This document shows positions 9,050 through 18,050 of a stretch of DNA of 64,000 bases, piece after piece. The notes under the pieces were generated by a model. It was given only the letters and a program-made list of their open reading frames with translations, did not search any database and was not told the origin of the DNA. The stretch's first letter is position 1. Each line of letters begins with the position of its first letter. The position numbers and the translations under genes were made by a program. Source of the stretch: Gemmobacter lutimaris (GTDB lineage: Bacteria; Pseudomonadota; Alphaproteobacteria; Rhodobacterales; Rhodobacteraceae). Where the stretch lies: assembly GCF_003570715.1 (NCBI RefSeq), contig NZ_QXXQ01000003.1, positions 186,001 through 250,000 of the forward strand, read 5' to 3'.

Positions 9050-9820
9050 TCAGAGATGCGGATGAAGGCCACCCGAGACGGCCATGATCTCGCCCGTGAC
9101 GAACCGGGCGGGTTCCGAGGCGAAGAAGGCGACCGCCTCTGCGATTTCCTCGGGTTCGGCCATGCGCGGGATGCACGCGCCTGCGGTCAGGCGCGTGGCC
9201 TCGGTCTCGGGCATGTTGCGGGTGACGGAGGTGCGGGTCAGCCCCGGCGCCACCGCGTTGACGGTGATCGCGGGCGCGAGTTCGGCCGCGAGCGAGCGGG
9301 TCAGCGAGGCCACCCCCGCCTTGGCCGCCGCGTAATCGGCCTGCCCTTTCTCGCCGCCGAAGACGATTGTGGCGAAATTGACGATGCGCCCGGCGCCACG
9401 ATCCAGCATCCCGGGTGCAAAGGCGCGGATCAGGTGGAAACAGCCCATCAGGTTAAGGTCGAAGGTGGCACGCCATTGCACCTCGGTCATGTCCAGCAGC
9501 GGCGTGTAAAGCTGCGCAGAGCGTAACCCGCCCACCGTGTTCACCAGCACGTCGATCCCGCCAAACGCCGCCAGCGCGGCTTCGGCAAAGGCGCCCGCCT
9601 CGACCTGGCCGGTCACGTCACCGCGCATGGCGACGATTTCCAGCGCGGGAAATTCGGTGCGCAAAAGGGCGGCATTGGCGTCAAGCCGCGTGCCCGAAAT
9701 ATCGGTCAGCGCCATGGCCCGTGCGCCCGCTTGCGCCAGACGCCGCGCGATGGCCAGCCCCATCGGCCCGCCCGCCCCTGTCACGGCGACGCGCGGGGTG
9801 GTCAGCAGCGCGGCAGTCAT
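9050..9820 (-). CDS. Short-chain dehydrogenase/reductase (SDR)
   Basis: This is a classical-fold SDR of 256 aa. The nucleotide site is TGAGGPMGLAIARRLAQ, the central motif VLVNTVGG stands in place of NNAG, and the catalytic pair is YAAAKAG. The residue 13 before the Tyr, normally Ser, reads Ala with Thr next to it (FATIVFGG), so the usual catalytic serine is not obvious. It overlaps the CoA-ligase stop by 4 bases and precedes the fusion enzyme, so it is firmly part of the alicyclic acid operon. Its step is not known, since badH already supplies the ring 2-hydroxyacyl-CoA dehydrogenase; it may act on a substituted substrate. Confidence 0.85.
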   Translation of the reverse strand: MTAALLTTPRVAVTGAGGPMGLAIARRLAQAGARAMALTDISGTRLDANAALLRTEFPALEIVAMRGDVTGQVEAGAFAEAALAAFGGIDVLVNTVGGLRSAQLYTPLLDMTEVQWRATFDLNLMGCFHLIRAFAPGMLDRGAGRIVNFATIVFGGEKGQADYAAAKAGVASLTRSLAAELAPAITVNAVAPGLTRTSVTRNMPETEATRLTAGACIPRMAEPEEIAEAVAFFASEPARFVTGEIMAVSGGLHPHL

Positions 9821-11472
9821 GTCCGCCGCGCCTCGTATTCGGCCTTCAGCTCGTTGCGCAGCGCGAATTTCTGGATCTTGCCCGAGGCAGTGGCGGGCAG
9901 CCGGTCGCGCAGTTCCAGCCGTTCGGGGAAATACTGCTTTGCCAGCCGCTGCGCACCAAGGAAGGCCGCCATTTCGGCAAAGTCGATGGTCTGACCTGGC
10001 TTCGGCACGATGAAGGCGCAGGCACGTTCGCCCAGCCGGTCGTCGGGATAGGCGACAATGGCGACCTGATGCACGGCGGGGTGCTTGTAAAGCAGCGCCT
10101 CGACCTCGACCACCGGGATATTCTCGGCCCCCCGGATGATGACATCCTTGGAACGACCACAGATGCGGATATAGCCTGCTTCGTCCATCCGGGCGATGTC
10201 GCCGGTGTCGAACCAGCCCTCGGCGTCGGTGTTATTCCACTGAGGGCGTTTCAGATAGCCCACGAAGTTGGAACAGCCCCGGACGTAAAGCTCACCCTCG
10301 TGGCCGGGCGGGACGGGGGCGCCATCGGTGCCGCGGATCTGCAACTCCATTCCCGGCAGCACGAACCCGTCGGTCTGGACCGAACGGCTGTCGGGATCGG
10401 AAGGCGCGACCACGGTCACCGCACCGTTCTCGGTCATGCCCCAGGCCGAAAGCACCTTGGCGCCCAGCACCGCCTGCGCCCGTTCCACCAGCGGCCCCGG
10501 GATCGCGGTGCCCGCACACAGGAAGATGCGGAGCGAGCGGCTGTCGGTGCCGCCTTCTGCCACCGCGTTCGACAGGTCCATGAGGAACGGGGTGGAGGCC
10601 ATGGTGAAGGTCACCCGGTCCTCGGCGATCACCCGCGCGGCCAGATCCTTGTCCCAGCTATCCATCAGGACCATGCGGGCGCCAAGCATGACAGGCAGAA
10701 GGAAACCATACATGAAGCCGGTCTGGTGGGCCATGGGCGAGGCCATCAGCACGATGTCCCCGGCCCCGAGACCCAGCCGCCCGGCATAGGCCACGAGGTT
10801 CGAATACATCGTGTTCGCGGTATGCATCACCCCCTTCGGCTCGCCCGTGGTGCCGGAAGTGTAGATGAGCTGGCAAACATCGTTCGCGTCACCCCGCGCC
10901 GTCGCGGACAGCGCGTGCAGATCGGCGCTCGCCTCAAGCGCGGGGTCAAGCAGCAGCGCGTCAAAGCTGTTCGCGCCGCTGCCACCGGCAACGATGATAT
11001 GTTGCAGGTCCGGCAGATCGGGGCGCATGCCCTCGGCCATGGTCTCGTGGTCGAAGCCGCGAAACAGTTTCGGCACCACAAAGGCGCGCGCCTCGCCGTG
11101 TTTCAGCATGAAGCGCAGCTCATGCTCGCGGAAGATCGGCATGACCGGGTTGAACACGATGCCGAGCTTGCGGCAGGCGATGTAAAGCACGACGAACTCC
11201 CACGAATTCGAAAGCTGGCAGGCCAGCACGTCGTCCTTCACCAGACCCAACCGATGCAGACCCGCCGCCGCGCGCCACGACAGCGCGTCGATTTCCGCCC
11301 AGGTCAGATCGCGCCGCCCGCCCTCGGCCACGGTAATCGAGGTCAGCGCCTGCGCCTCGGGCTGGCGGGCCAGACAATCCTCGAAGTAATCGAGCAGCGT
11401 CTTGCCCGGCCAGAAGCCCGCTTCCTCCATCGCCTTGCGGCGCGGCTCCATCAGAACGGCATCGAATTCCAT
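9817..11472 (-). CDS. aliA: Acyl-CoA synthetase, cyclohexanecarboxylate-CoA ligase (AliA) type
   Basis: This AMP-forming acyl-CoA ligase has 551 aa. ATP/AMP motifs are YTSGTTGEPKGV (about residue 205), SAWGMTENG, GWFDTGD and GRSKDVIIRGAENI. The adenylation lysine lies in TASGKIQKF near the C-terminus. I recall the Rhodopseudomonas palustris cyclohexanecarboxylate-CoA ligase AliA as being of similar size. The gene sits directly after an aliB-like dehydrogenase and in one operon with badH and badI, so activation of cyclohexanecarboxylate or a related alicyclic acid is the best call. The symbol rests on this context; a medium-chain fatty-acid ligase cannot be excluded from sequence alone. Confidence 0.82.
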   Translation of the reverse strand: MEFDAVLMEPRRKAMEEAGFWPGKTLLDYFEDCLARQPEAQALTSITVAEGGRRDLTWAEIDALSWRAAAGLHRLGLVKDDVLACQLSNSWEFVVLYIACRKLGIVFNPVMPIFREHELRFMLKHGEARAFVVPKLFRGFDHETMAEGMRPDLPDLQHIIVAGGSGANSFDALLLDPALEASADLHALSATARGDANDVCQLIYTSGTTGEPKGVMHTANTMYSNLVAYAGRLGLGAGDIVLMASPMAHQTGFMYGFLLPVMLGARMVLMDSWDKDLAARVIAEDRVTFTMASTPFLMDLSNAVAEGGTDSRSLRIFLCAGTAIPGPLVERAQAVLGAKVLSAWGMTENGAVTVVAPSDPDSRSVQTDGFVLPGMELQIRGTDGAPVPPGHEGELYVRGCSNFVGYLKRPQWNNTDAEGWFDTGDIARMDEAGYIRICGRSKDVIIRGAENIPVVEVEALLYKHPAVHQVAIVAYPDDRLGERACAFIVPKPGQTIDFAEMAAFLGAQRLAKQYFPERLELRDRLPATASGKIQKFALRNELKAEYEARRT

Positions 11473-11494
11473 GGTCTCTCCTCCCCTGTTCGCC

Positions 11495-12655
11495 TCAGCC
11501 CGCCACGGCGGCCCGGCCGGCCCGCTCGCGGGCGATGATGTTCTTCATGATGTGCGCGGTGCCGTCGCCGATCTGGAGCCCGAGCACATCGCGCAGGCGC
11601 TGTTCGAACGGCAGTTCGTTCGAATAGGCGGCATGACCATGGATCAACAGGCAGGCGTGGATCGCCTCGTAGGACAGAAGCGGCGGCCACCATTTCGCCA
11701 TTGCGGCCTCGGCCACATGTGGCAGGCCCTGATCCTTGAGCCAGAGCGCATTGAGGCTGAGAAGCCGCGCCCCTTCGACCCGCGTGTCGAAATCGGCAAG
11801 CTGATGGGTGATGCCCTGAAACGCCGCCAGCGGTTTGCCGAAAGCCTTGCGTTCGCCGATATAGGCCCAGGCCTCGTCAAGCGACTGCCGCGCGGTGCCA
11901 AGGCATTGCAACCCGATCAGCGGGCGCGAGAAATCGAAGCCCTGCATCACCTGGACAAAGCCCTTGCCCTCTTCACCCAGGCGGTTGTCAACCGGCACGC
12001 GCACATTGTCGAAGAAGATCGACCCGCGCCCGATGGCGTGCTGGCCCAGATCGGTGAAGCGCGTGGTCGAAATGCCGGGCGTGTCCATCGGCACGAAGAC
12101 GGCGGTGATGCCCTTGGCCTTGTCCTCGGGGCGACCGGTGCGGGCAAAGACCACGGCACCCTTGGCTTGATCGGCGGCGGAAATCGAGGTCTTCTCGCCG
12201 TTGATGACGTAATGGTCGCCCACCCGCTCCATCCGCAGGCCAAGGTTCCCCGCGTCTGATCCGCCGCGCGGTTCGGTCAGGGCGATGGCGATCATCAACT
12301 CGCCCGCGATCAACTTCGGCAGCCATTCGCGCTTGATTTCATCATTGGCGAAATTGGCGAGGATCTGACCGTTCAGCGAGGCGAGGATATTGATATAGCC
12401 GAAGTTGAAATCGCCGCGCGCGATTTCCTCGATAATCACGCCGGAATAGATGGAGCCGGCACCAAGCCCGCCGAATTCCTCGGGCAACTCGGGGGCGATC
12501 AGGCCGAGGCTGCCCATCTCGCGCACCAGATCGGCGCCGAAACCGCCGGCGCGTTCGCGCGCCTGATAGCCGGGGGCCAGCTTCTCGGTGGCGAATTTGC
12601 GCGCCAGATCGCGCAGCGCGTTCAATTCCTCGGTGTCGAAGATCGTGGGATACAT
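11495..12655 (-). CDS. aliB: Acyl-CoA dehydrogenase, cyclohexanecarboxyl-CoA dehydrogenase (AliB) type
   Basis: This FAD-dependent acyl-CoA dehydrogenase has 386 aa. It has the family segments GLIAPELPEEFGGLG, ALTEPRGGSDAGN and YVINGEKTSIS. At the position of the usual C-terminal catalytic glutamate (YEGT) the chain reads IGDGT, giving Asp364 instead of Glu. I recall Asp as catalytic base in some alicyclic acyl-CoA dehydrogenases, but the exact correspondence needs an alignment. It starts 7 bases after livF and lies 22 bases before the CoA ligase, the same pairing as aliA-aliB in R. palustris. Expected reaction: cyclohexanecarboxyl-CoA to cyclohex-1-enecarboxyl-CoA. Confidence 0.8.
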   Translation of the reverse strand: MYPTIFDTEELNALRDLARKFATEKLAPGYQARERAGGFGADLVREMGSLGLIAPELPEEFGGLGAGSIYSGVIIEEIARGDFNFGYINILASLNGQILANFANDEIKREWLPKLIAGELMIAIALTEPRGGSDAGNLGLRMERVGDHYVINGEKTSISAADQAKGAVVFARTGRPEDKAKGITAVFVPMDTPGISTTRFTDLGQHAIGRGSIFFDNVRVPVDNRLGEEGKGFVQVMQGFDFSRPLIGLQCLGTARQSLDEAWAYIGERKAFGKPLAAFQGITHQLADFDTRVEGARLLSLNALWLKDQGLPHVAEAAMAKWWPPLLSYEAIHACLLIHGHAAYSNELPFEQRLRDVLGLQIGDGTAHIMKNIIARERAGRAAVAG

Positions 12656-12662
12656 GGCGTCC

Positions 12663-13370
12663 TCATTGAACCATCAGATATTTGCGGGTGATCTCCGGGT
12701 CGGCATAGAAGCCGTCCACGGTACCGGCCCAGACCGTCGCGCCCCGGTCGATGACGTGAACCCGGTCGGCGCAGCGGCGGATCGTGTTCAGCGCCTGTTC
12801 CGAGACGATCATCGACACGCCCTCGCGTTTCAGGGCAAGGATGGCGTCCACCACCTCCTCGGCGATCTTTGGGGCCAGCCCTTCATGCGGCTCGTCCAGC
12901 AGCAGGAGCTTCGGGCAGGTCAGCAGTGCGCGGGCGATGGACAGCATCTGTTGCTCACCCCCGCTCATCACGCCGGCCTTGCGGTGGCGGTAGTCGTGCA
13001 GTTGCGGGAACAGCGCGAAGACCTCGTCCACCGACCAGCGGCGGCGGTCCTGCGCCGCAACGGGGCGCGGCACACGCAGGTTTTCCAGCACGCTGAGGGA
13101 GGCAAACACCCGACGATCCTCGGGCACATAGCCCACGCCGCGGCGGATCACCTCATGCGGGCGCAAGCCGGTCAGTGGGCTGCCCTCGAACAGGATCTCG
13201 CCGCCGGTGACCGCGATCTGGTCGCGCACGATGGATTTCATGGTGGAGGATTTTCCGACGCCATTGCGGCCGATCAGGCAGACCACCTCGCCCGGCGCGG
13301 CCGAGATGTCCACGCCGTTCAGCACCTCGGCCTTGCCATAGGCGGCGTGCAGGTTGCGGATTTCAAGCAT
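12663..13370 (-). CDS. Branched-chain-type ABC transporter ATP-binding protein LivF
   Basis: This is the LivF-type ATPase (235 aa) of a HAAT-family importer. Walker A is GRNGVGKSST, signature SGGEQQMLSIARAL, and Walker B LLLLDEPHEGLAP. The LivF hallmark PEDRRVFASLSVLENL is present. Its start overlaps the LivG stop by one base. It is the last transporter gene before aliB. In R. palustris related transporters carry aromatic and alicyclic acids rather than amino acids, which is the likely role here. Confidence 0.9.
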   Translation of the reverse strand: MLEIRNLHAAYGKAEVLNGVDISAAPGEVVCLIGRNGVGKSSTMKSIVRDQIAVTGGEILFEGSPLTGLRPHEVIRRGVGYVPEDRRVFASLSVLENLRVPRPVAAQDRRRWSVDEVFALFPQLHDYRHRKAGVMSGGEQQMLSIARALLTCPKLLLLDEPHEGLAPKIAEEVVDAILALKREGVSMIVSEQALNTIRRCADRVHVIDRGATVWAGTVDGFYADPEITRKYLMVQ

Positions 13371-14116
13371 CAGTGGCCCCCTCCCAGATAGACGGCCTGA
13401 ACCTCGTCATTGGCCTTGATCTCGGATGGCGTGCCGGCGGCCAGCACGGCGCCGCGCACCATGACGGTGACGCGCTGGGCGATCTTCATCACCACGTCGA
13501 TGTCATGTTCGACGAAGATCAGCGTGCGCCCTTCGGCATCGACACGGGCGGCGACCATCTCCATCAGGGCGTGGCGTTCCTTGATCGACATGCCGGCGGT
13601 GGGTTCATCCAGCAGCAGCAGGTCCGGCTCGCCCACCAGCGCCATGCCGAATTCGAGGCGCTTGCGGTCGCCCAGCGAAAGGTCGGCCACCCGGTCGCGG
13701 GCGCGATCCGCCAGACCCACGGTTTCCAGCATGGCGCAGGCCTGCCCGGACCGTTCGGCATAGATGCGGCGCGACAGGCTGGCCCATTGCCCCGAGGCGA
13801 TGACATGTGCCGCCATCATGTTTTCCAGAACGGTCATTTGCAGGAAGGCGCGGCTGATCTGGAAGGTGCGGCCGATGCCACGTCGGGCGAGGGCGGCGGG
13901 GGGGAGGGCGGTGACGTTTTCGTCCTTGAACAGCATCTGCCCCTCGACGCCGGAAAGCTGCCCTGCCACGCAGGCGATGAAGGTGGATTTTCCGGCGCCG
14001 TTCGGGCCGATCAGCGCGTGCCGCTCGCCGCGCGGAATATCCAGCGAGATGTCGCGCAGCGCGACGAAGGCGCCATAGCTTTTGCGGATGTGGCGGGCGG
14101 AAAGGATGGCTTGCAT
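13370..14116 (-). CDS. Branched-chain-type ABC transporter ATP-binding protein LivG
   Basis: This is the LivG-type ATPase of 248 aa. Walker A reads GPNGAGKSTF, the signature LSLGDRKRLEFGMAL, and Walker B LLLLDEPTAGM. The start at 14116 (MQAILSARHIRKSYG) is chosen because homology begins there and its ATG overlaps the LivM stop; the frame stays open to 14224 without homology. It pairs with LivF as the ATPase dimer. Both ATPases and LivM are intact, although the first permease and the binding protein carry lesions. Confidence 0.9.
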   Translation of the reverse strand: MQAILSARHIRKSYGAFVALRDISLDIPRGERHALIGPNGAGKSTFIACVAGQLSGVEGQMLFKDENVTALPPAALARRGIGRTFQISRAFLQMTVLENMMAAHVIASGQWASLSRRIYAERSGQACAMLETVGLADRARDRVADLSLGDRKRLEFGMALVGEPDLLLLDEPTAGMSIKERHALMEMVAARVDAEGRTLIFVEHDIDVVMKIAQRVTVMVRGAVLAAGTPSEIKANDEVQAVYLGGGH

Positions 14117-15081
14117 CACTTGTCCCCTTTCCGGTTCAGGCCAAGGCGGTGCAGCAGCCCGACAAAGCCGCGCGGCATCATCAGGCAGATCGCCAGCAGC
14201 ACGAAGCCCAGCACCAGTTCCCATTCGTGAATGAACTTCGGCACGACGGAGGACAGCAGTTGATAGATCACCGCGCCCCAGACCCCGCCGGCAAAGCTGT
14301 TCAGCCCGCCCAGAACCACCATGATGAGCGCATCCAGCGTCAGCCCCAGCCCCGCGTAATCGGGAAAGACCGCGCCATGCAGCACCGCGTAAAGCGTGCC
14401 GGCGATGCCCGCGAAGAAAGAGGCGATGACAAAGGCGGTCAGTTGCACCTTGCGCGCGCCCAGCCCCAGCGCCTCGGCCCGCGCACGGTCCTGCCCGACG
14501 GCGCGGATCATCAACCCCAGCGGCGATTTCACGATGGCCCAGAGCGCCAGCAGCGCCAGCGCCACGGTCCAGAGCGCGACACTGGCATAGCCCGCCTCGG
14601 ACAGGCCCAGACGCGGGGTCATGAAGCCGGTGATGCCGGTATCGCCGCCGGTCACGTCATACCACTGGAACAGCACGGTATAGGTGATCTGCGCGCAGGC
14701 GAGCGTCAGCATGGCAAAATAGATCTCGGTCAGCCGCACGCAAAGCGCCCCGAAGATCAGCCCGCCAAGCGCCGCGACCAGCGGCCCCACCACCAGCGCC
14801 GCCTCGGGCGGCAGGCCCGCCCGCACCACCGCCAGCGTGAAGCCGTAGGCGCCAAGGCCGAAATAGGCGGCATGGCCAAAGCTGACCATGTGGCCAAAGC
14901 TCATCAGCAGGTTCAGCGAGGCAGCAAACAGCGCGAGGATGGCCACCTCGGTCAGCAGCGTCGAGGTGGAGGCCGGGGCGAAGCGGTTCACCGCCTCGAT
15001 CCCCGCCAGCAACGGCAGAAGCAGCTTCCAGTTCACCGAAGCACGGGCGACAGCGGCCCAGAGCGCACGCGGATCGGTCAT
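14116..15081 (-). CDS. Branched-chain-type ABC transporter permease LivM
   Basis: This 321-aa LivM-type permease has about nine hydrophobic segments. The family segments are LNLLMSFGHMVSFGHAAYFGLGAY and, near the C-terminus, GGLNSFAGGVWGAVIYQLL. It overlaps the stop of livH by 4 bases (15078-15081), which fixes the reading frame of the livH 3' part. The gene itself is intact. Confidence 0.9.
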   Translation of the reverse strand: MTDPRALWAAVARASVNWKLLLPLLAGIEAVNRFAPASTSTLLTEVAILALFAASLNLLMSFGHMVSFGHAAYFGLGAYGFTLAVVRAGLPPEAALVVGPLVAALGGLIFGALCVRLTEIYFAMLTLACAQITYTVLFQWYDVTGGDTGITGFMTPRLGLSEAGYASVALWTVALALLALWAIVKSPLGLMIRAVGQDRARAEALGLGARKVQLTAFVIASFFAGIAGTLYAVLHGAVFPDYAGLGLTLDALIMVVLGGLNSFAGGVWGAVIYQLLSSVVPKFIHEWELVLGFVLLAICLMMPRGFVGLLHRLGLNRKGDK

Positions 15082-15937
15082 CGGGCAGACCCTCCCTGAC
15101 GGCCCATCGAACGCGCGATCAGCACCAGCGCCATGATGAGGAAGATCAGCACCATCGACAGGCGCGGGAAATACATCACCCCGATGGCCTTGGTGATGCC
15201 GACGACCAGCGCGCCGGCCAGCGCGCCGTAAAGATTGCCAAGCCCCCCGATCACGCAGACGATGAAGGCAGAAACGATGACCGTGGTATCCAGCAGGTGA
15301 TTGACCTCGCCGTAGGGCGCGGCCAGCCCGGCCAGAAAGGCGCCGGCGGCAAAGACCGCGGTGAAGATCAGCATTTCATTCACGCCGCACAGCGCGACCA
15401 TGCCGCGATCATCGGTGCCCGCGCGCAACAGGATCCCGGCGCGGGTGAAATAGATGGTCCAGATCATCGCGCCGACCACCACCAGCCCCGCAAGGAACAC
15501 GACAACCGGGAACAGCGGGAATAATTGCCGCCGATCTGAAGCGCGCCCATCAGCATGTCGGGCATCGGCACGCTCAGGCTGTTCGGCCCCCAGATCAGCC
15601 GCACGGTATCGCGCAGGATCAGCACCAGCGCGACAGTCACGATCAGCTGCATCAGCCCGTCGGCGCCATAGATGCGGCGCAGGGCCAGCATCTCGAACAC
15701 CACACCCAGGATCGAGACGACCACACCCGCCAGCACGACAGCGGCGAAAAACCCCCACAATGTGCCCGGCGCGATCAGCGGCACCAGCTCGTAAGTCAGG
15801 ATCGCGCCCAGCATGTAAAGCGAGCCATGCGCGAAGTTGATGATGCGGGTCACGCCGAAAATCAGCGTCAGGCCCGAGGCGATCAGGAAAAGCGTCATGC
15901 CTTCCATGAGCCCGTTGACGAGCTGGATCCAGAACAT
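15078..15937 (-). pseudogene. LivH-type permease, frameshifted
   Basis: The first ~137 codons (from ATG at 15937) encode a normal LivH N-terminus: LNGL-like start, LIFGVTRIINFAHGSLYMLGA. At about 15521-15530 the frame is lost (GALQIGGN then unrelated residues, stop at 15464). The continuation LFPLFPVVVFLAGLVVVG up to the stop at 15078 lies in another frame, as if one base were missing in the stretch GGCGGCAATTATTCCC. Together the two parts give a full-length LivH (about 286 aa). It is either a true -1 frameshift or a sequencing/assembly error. It sits between the binding protein, which also carries a lesion, and the intact livM. Confidence 0.82.
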
Positions 15938-15994
15938 TGCAAACTCCGGGGGGGGGAACGCGGCGCCGGCCCGGAGGGGCCAGCGCCGGCTGGG

Positions 15995-17227
15995 TCACTT
16001 CGCGGCTTCGCGCGCCTTGAGGATGAAATCTTCGGACGGCATCAGCGGCGCGCCCTCGAATTTCTCGACCTCGGTCAGGATCGGGAAGTCATAGCCATCG
16101 ACCTTGCCGGCCTTGCCCACATAGACCGGCGCATTCATCTGCCCGTCCATCGCGCGGACCTTCAGCCCGGCTTCGCGCAGCCCGTCAAAGGTGACCTCGC
16201 CCACCGCCGCCATCAGCGCATCGGGCGCGACCGAGCCGGCCTTTTCGGCCGCCGCCGCATAGAACTTCAGCCCGTCATAGGCGTTGATGGCCCAGTCGGT
16301 CGGGTATTCCTTGAATTCGGCGCGATAGGCCTCGATGAAGCCGGTCACCGCCGGGGTTTGTTACAGCGCGAAGAACGGCGCGCGCGAGATGCCGTAAACA
16401 TGGTCCGCCGGCATGGCGGCGCCCTGCGATTGCAGCGTATCCACCGTCATCAGCGTCACGAGGTTGGTGCGCTGGAAGAAGCCGAAGCCCGGCCCCTGTT
16501 TAAGCACCGCCCCCAGCGACGGCCCGAACAGCGGCGCGAACACCGCGTCAGGTTCCTGCGCCAGCGTGGCGGTGATGTAAGGCGCCATCGCGGTTTCGCC
16601 GACCTTGGCATAGATCGGGTCGGCAAAGACCACATCGGGGCGCAGCGCCTTCAGCCGTTCGGTGAAGGCCGCGACCGAGGTATGCCCCCATTCGTGATCC
16701 GACCCGAGCGCCGAGATCTTCTTCCACTCCGGCTTTTTCGCGACATATTCGGCGGCGGCATAGGCCTCCATCGTGGCATTGGCCTGCACCTGCCAGAAAT
16801 AGGGCTGGTAAAGCTCGATATTGGCGCGTTGGGTCGATCCGATGGCGGCGTAGAACGGCACCTTCAGCTCGCCCGAGACCGCGCTTTCCGCCAGCATCAC
16901 CGCCGAGGAACAGACGCCGGTCAGCACGTCGATCTTTTCATCCGAGATCAGCTCACGCGCGACCTTGGCGCCTTCGTCGGGCTTGGTCTGGGTGTCGCGC
17001 ACGATCAGCTCCACCGGGCGGCCGAGGATGCCGCCGGCGGCGTTGATCTCGGCCGCCGCGATTTTGGCGCCGTTCAGCCCGTCCTCGGCCAGCGCCGCGC
17101 AGGCGCCGGTCAGGTCGGCAGCAAAGCCGACCTTCACCGGGCCGCCTTCGGCCACCGCCTGCCCCGCAAGAGCCGCCGAAAGCGCGAGTGTCACGACCGC
17201 GGCGCGGCCTTTCGTCGATGCAAGCAT
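15995..17227 (-). pseudogene. LIV-type substrate-binding protein with in-frame stop
   Basis: This is a periplasmic binding protein of the Leu/Ile/Val (HAAT) family. It has a signal peptide (LALSAALAGQAVAEG) and family segments VKVGFAADLTGACAALAEDGLNGA and GVCSSAVMLAE. Codon 289 is TAA (16361-16363), after RAPFFAL, and homologous sequence continues in the same frame as QTPAVTGFIEAYRAEF to the stop at 15995, giving 410 codons in all. A TAC-to-TAA change or a base-call error would explain it. The first gene of the transporter block, it lies between badI and livH. It probably captured an alicyclic or aromatic acid. Confidence 0.82.
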
Positions 17228-17263
17228 GAACTCCTCCCTGAGTATGCTTAGGCTTTGATTATT

Positions 17264-18040
17264 CTAGAATTTCCGAAAATCCGGCTTGCGCTTCTCCTTG
17301 AAGGCGATGCCGCCTTCCCTGGATTCATCGGTGTCGTAGTAGAGGCTGAGCGCATACATGCCCAAACCGGCGATCCCGCGCTGATGCTCGGTATCGACAT
17401 TGAAGCTGCGCTTGGCGATGGCGATGGCGGTGGGCGATTTCTCCATGATCTCGGCGCACCAGCGATCCACCTCGGCATCCAGCTGGTCGTCGGGCACCAC
17501 GGTGTTCACCAGACCCATGGCCAGCGCCTCGGGCGCCTTGTAGCGGCGGCAGAGATACCAGATCTCGCGCGCCTTCTTCTCGCCCACCACGCGGGCAAGG
17601 AGGGCGGTGCCGAAGCCCGGATCGACCGAGCCGACCTTGGGGCCGACCTGACCGAATTGCGCGGTTTCGCTGGCGATGGTGAAATCGCAGATCGTGCACA
17701 GCACATTGCCGCCGCCTACGGCATAGCCGCGCACCTTGGCAATCACCGGCTTCGGCACATCGCGGATGATGGAATGCAGATCCTCCATCGGCAGGCCGAT
17801 GGTGCCGCGCCCGTCATACTGCCCTTCATGCGCGGATTGGTCGCCGCCGGTGCAGAAGGCCTTCGACCCCGCCCCAGTCAGCACGATGACGCCGATCTTC
17901 TTGTCCCAGCCCGCCCTGTTGAAGGCATGGATCAGTTCTTCGCAGGTGCGGCCCCGGAAAGCGTTCATCTTGTCCGGGCGGTTGATGGTGATGGTGGCGA
18001 CGCCGGCCTTCACCTCGTAAAGGATGTCGGTATAGTCCAT
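17264..18040 (-). CDS. badI: 2-ketocyclohexanecarboxyl-CoA hydrolase
   Basis: BadI (258 aa) is a crotonase-fold enzyme that opens the ring of 2-ketocyclohexane-1-carboxyl-CoA to give pimeloyl-CoA. The N-terminal pattern NRPDKMNAFRGRTCEELI, then AFCTGGDQSAHEGQYDGRG, FGQVGPKVGSVDPGFG and the C-terminal YYDTDESREGG closely resemble R. palustris BadI as I recall it. These segments separate it from MenB and ordinary enoyl-CoA hydratases. It lies 10 bases after badH, as in the badHI pair. The ATG at 18040 starts the homology. It is the key gene that identifies the whole locus as alicyclic acid catabolism. Confidence 0.9.
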   Translation of the reverse strand: MDYTDILYEVKAGVATITINRPDKMNAFRGRTCEELIHAFNRAGWDKKIGVIVLTGAGSKAFCTGGDQSAHEGQYDGRGTIGLPMEDLHSIIRDVPKPVIAKVRGYAVGGGNVLCTICDFTIASETAQFGQVGPKVGSVDPGFGTALLARVVGEKKAREIWYLCRRYKAPEALAMGLVNTVVPDDQLDAEVDRWCAEIMEKSPTAIAIAKRSFNVDTEHQRGIAGLGMYALSLYYDTDESREGGIAFKEKRKPDFRKF

Positions 18041-18050
18041 CGGGTTTCCT

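Noticed and set aside
9721-11538. Long 605-codon plus-strand open frame opposite the CoA ligase
   Set aside because: Antisense frame in GC-rich coding DNA, with low-complexity His/Arg/Gly composition and no motif; the minus strand has a full AMP-ligase.
16361-16363. Recoding (readthrough) of the TAA in the binding-protein gene
   Set aside because: TAA is not a known recoding codon in such genes, and the neighbouring gene also has a lesion, so mutation or error is simpler.
17260-17275. Short palindrome ATTCTAGAAT near the end of badI
   Set aside because: It lies at the badI 3' end inside the operon with no promoter context, and short palindromes of this size occur by chance.
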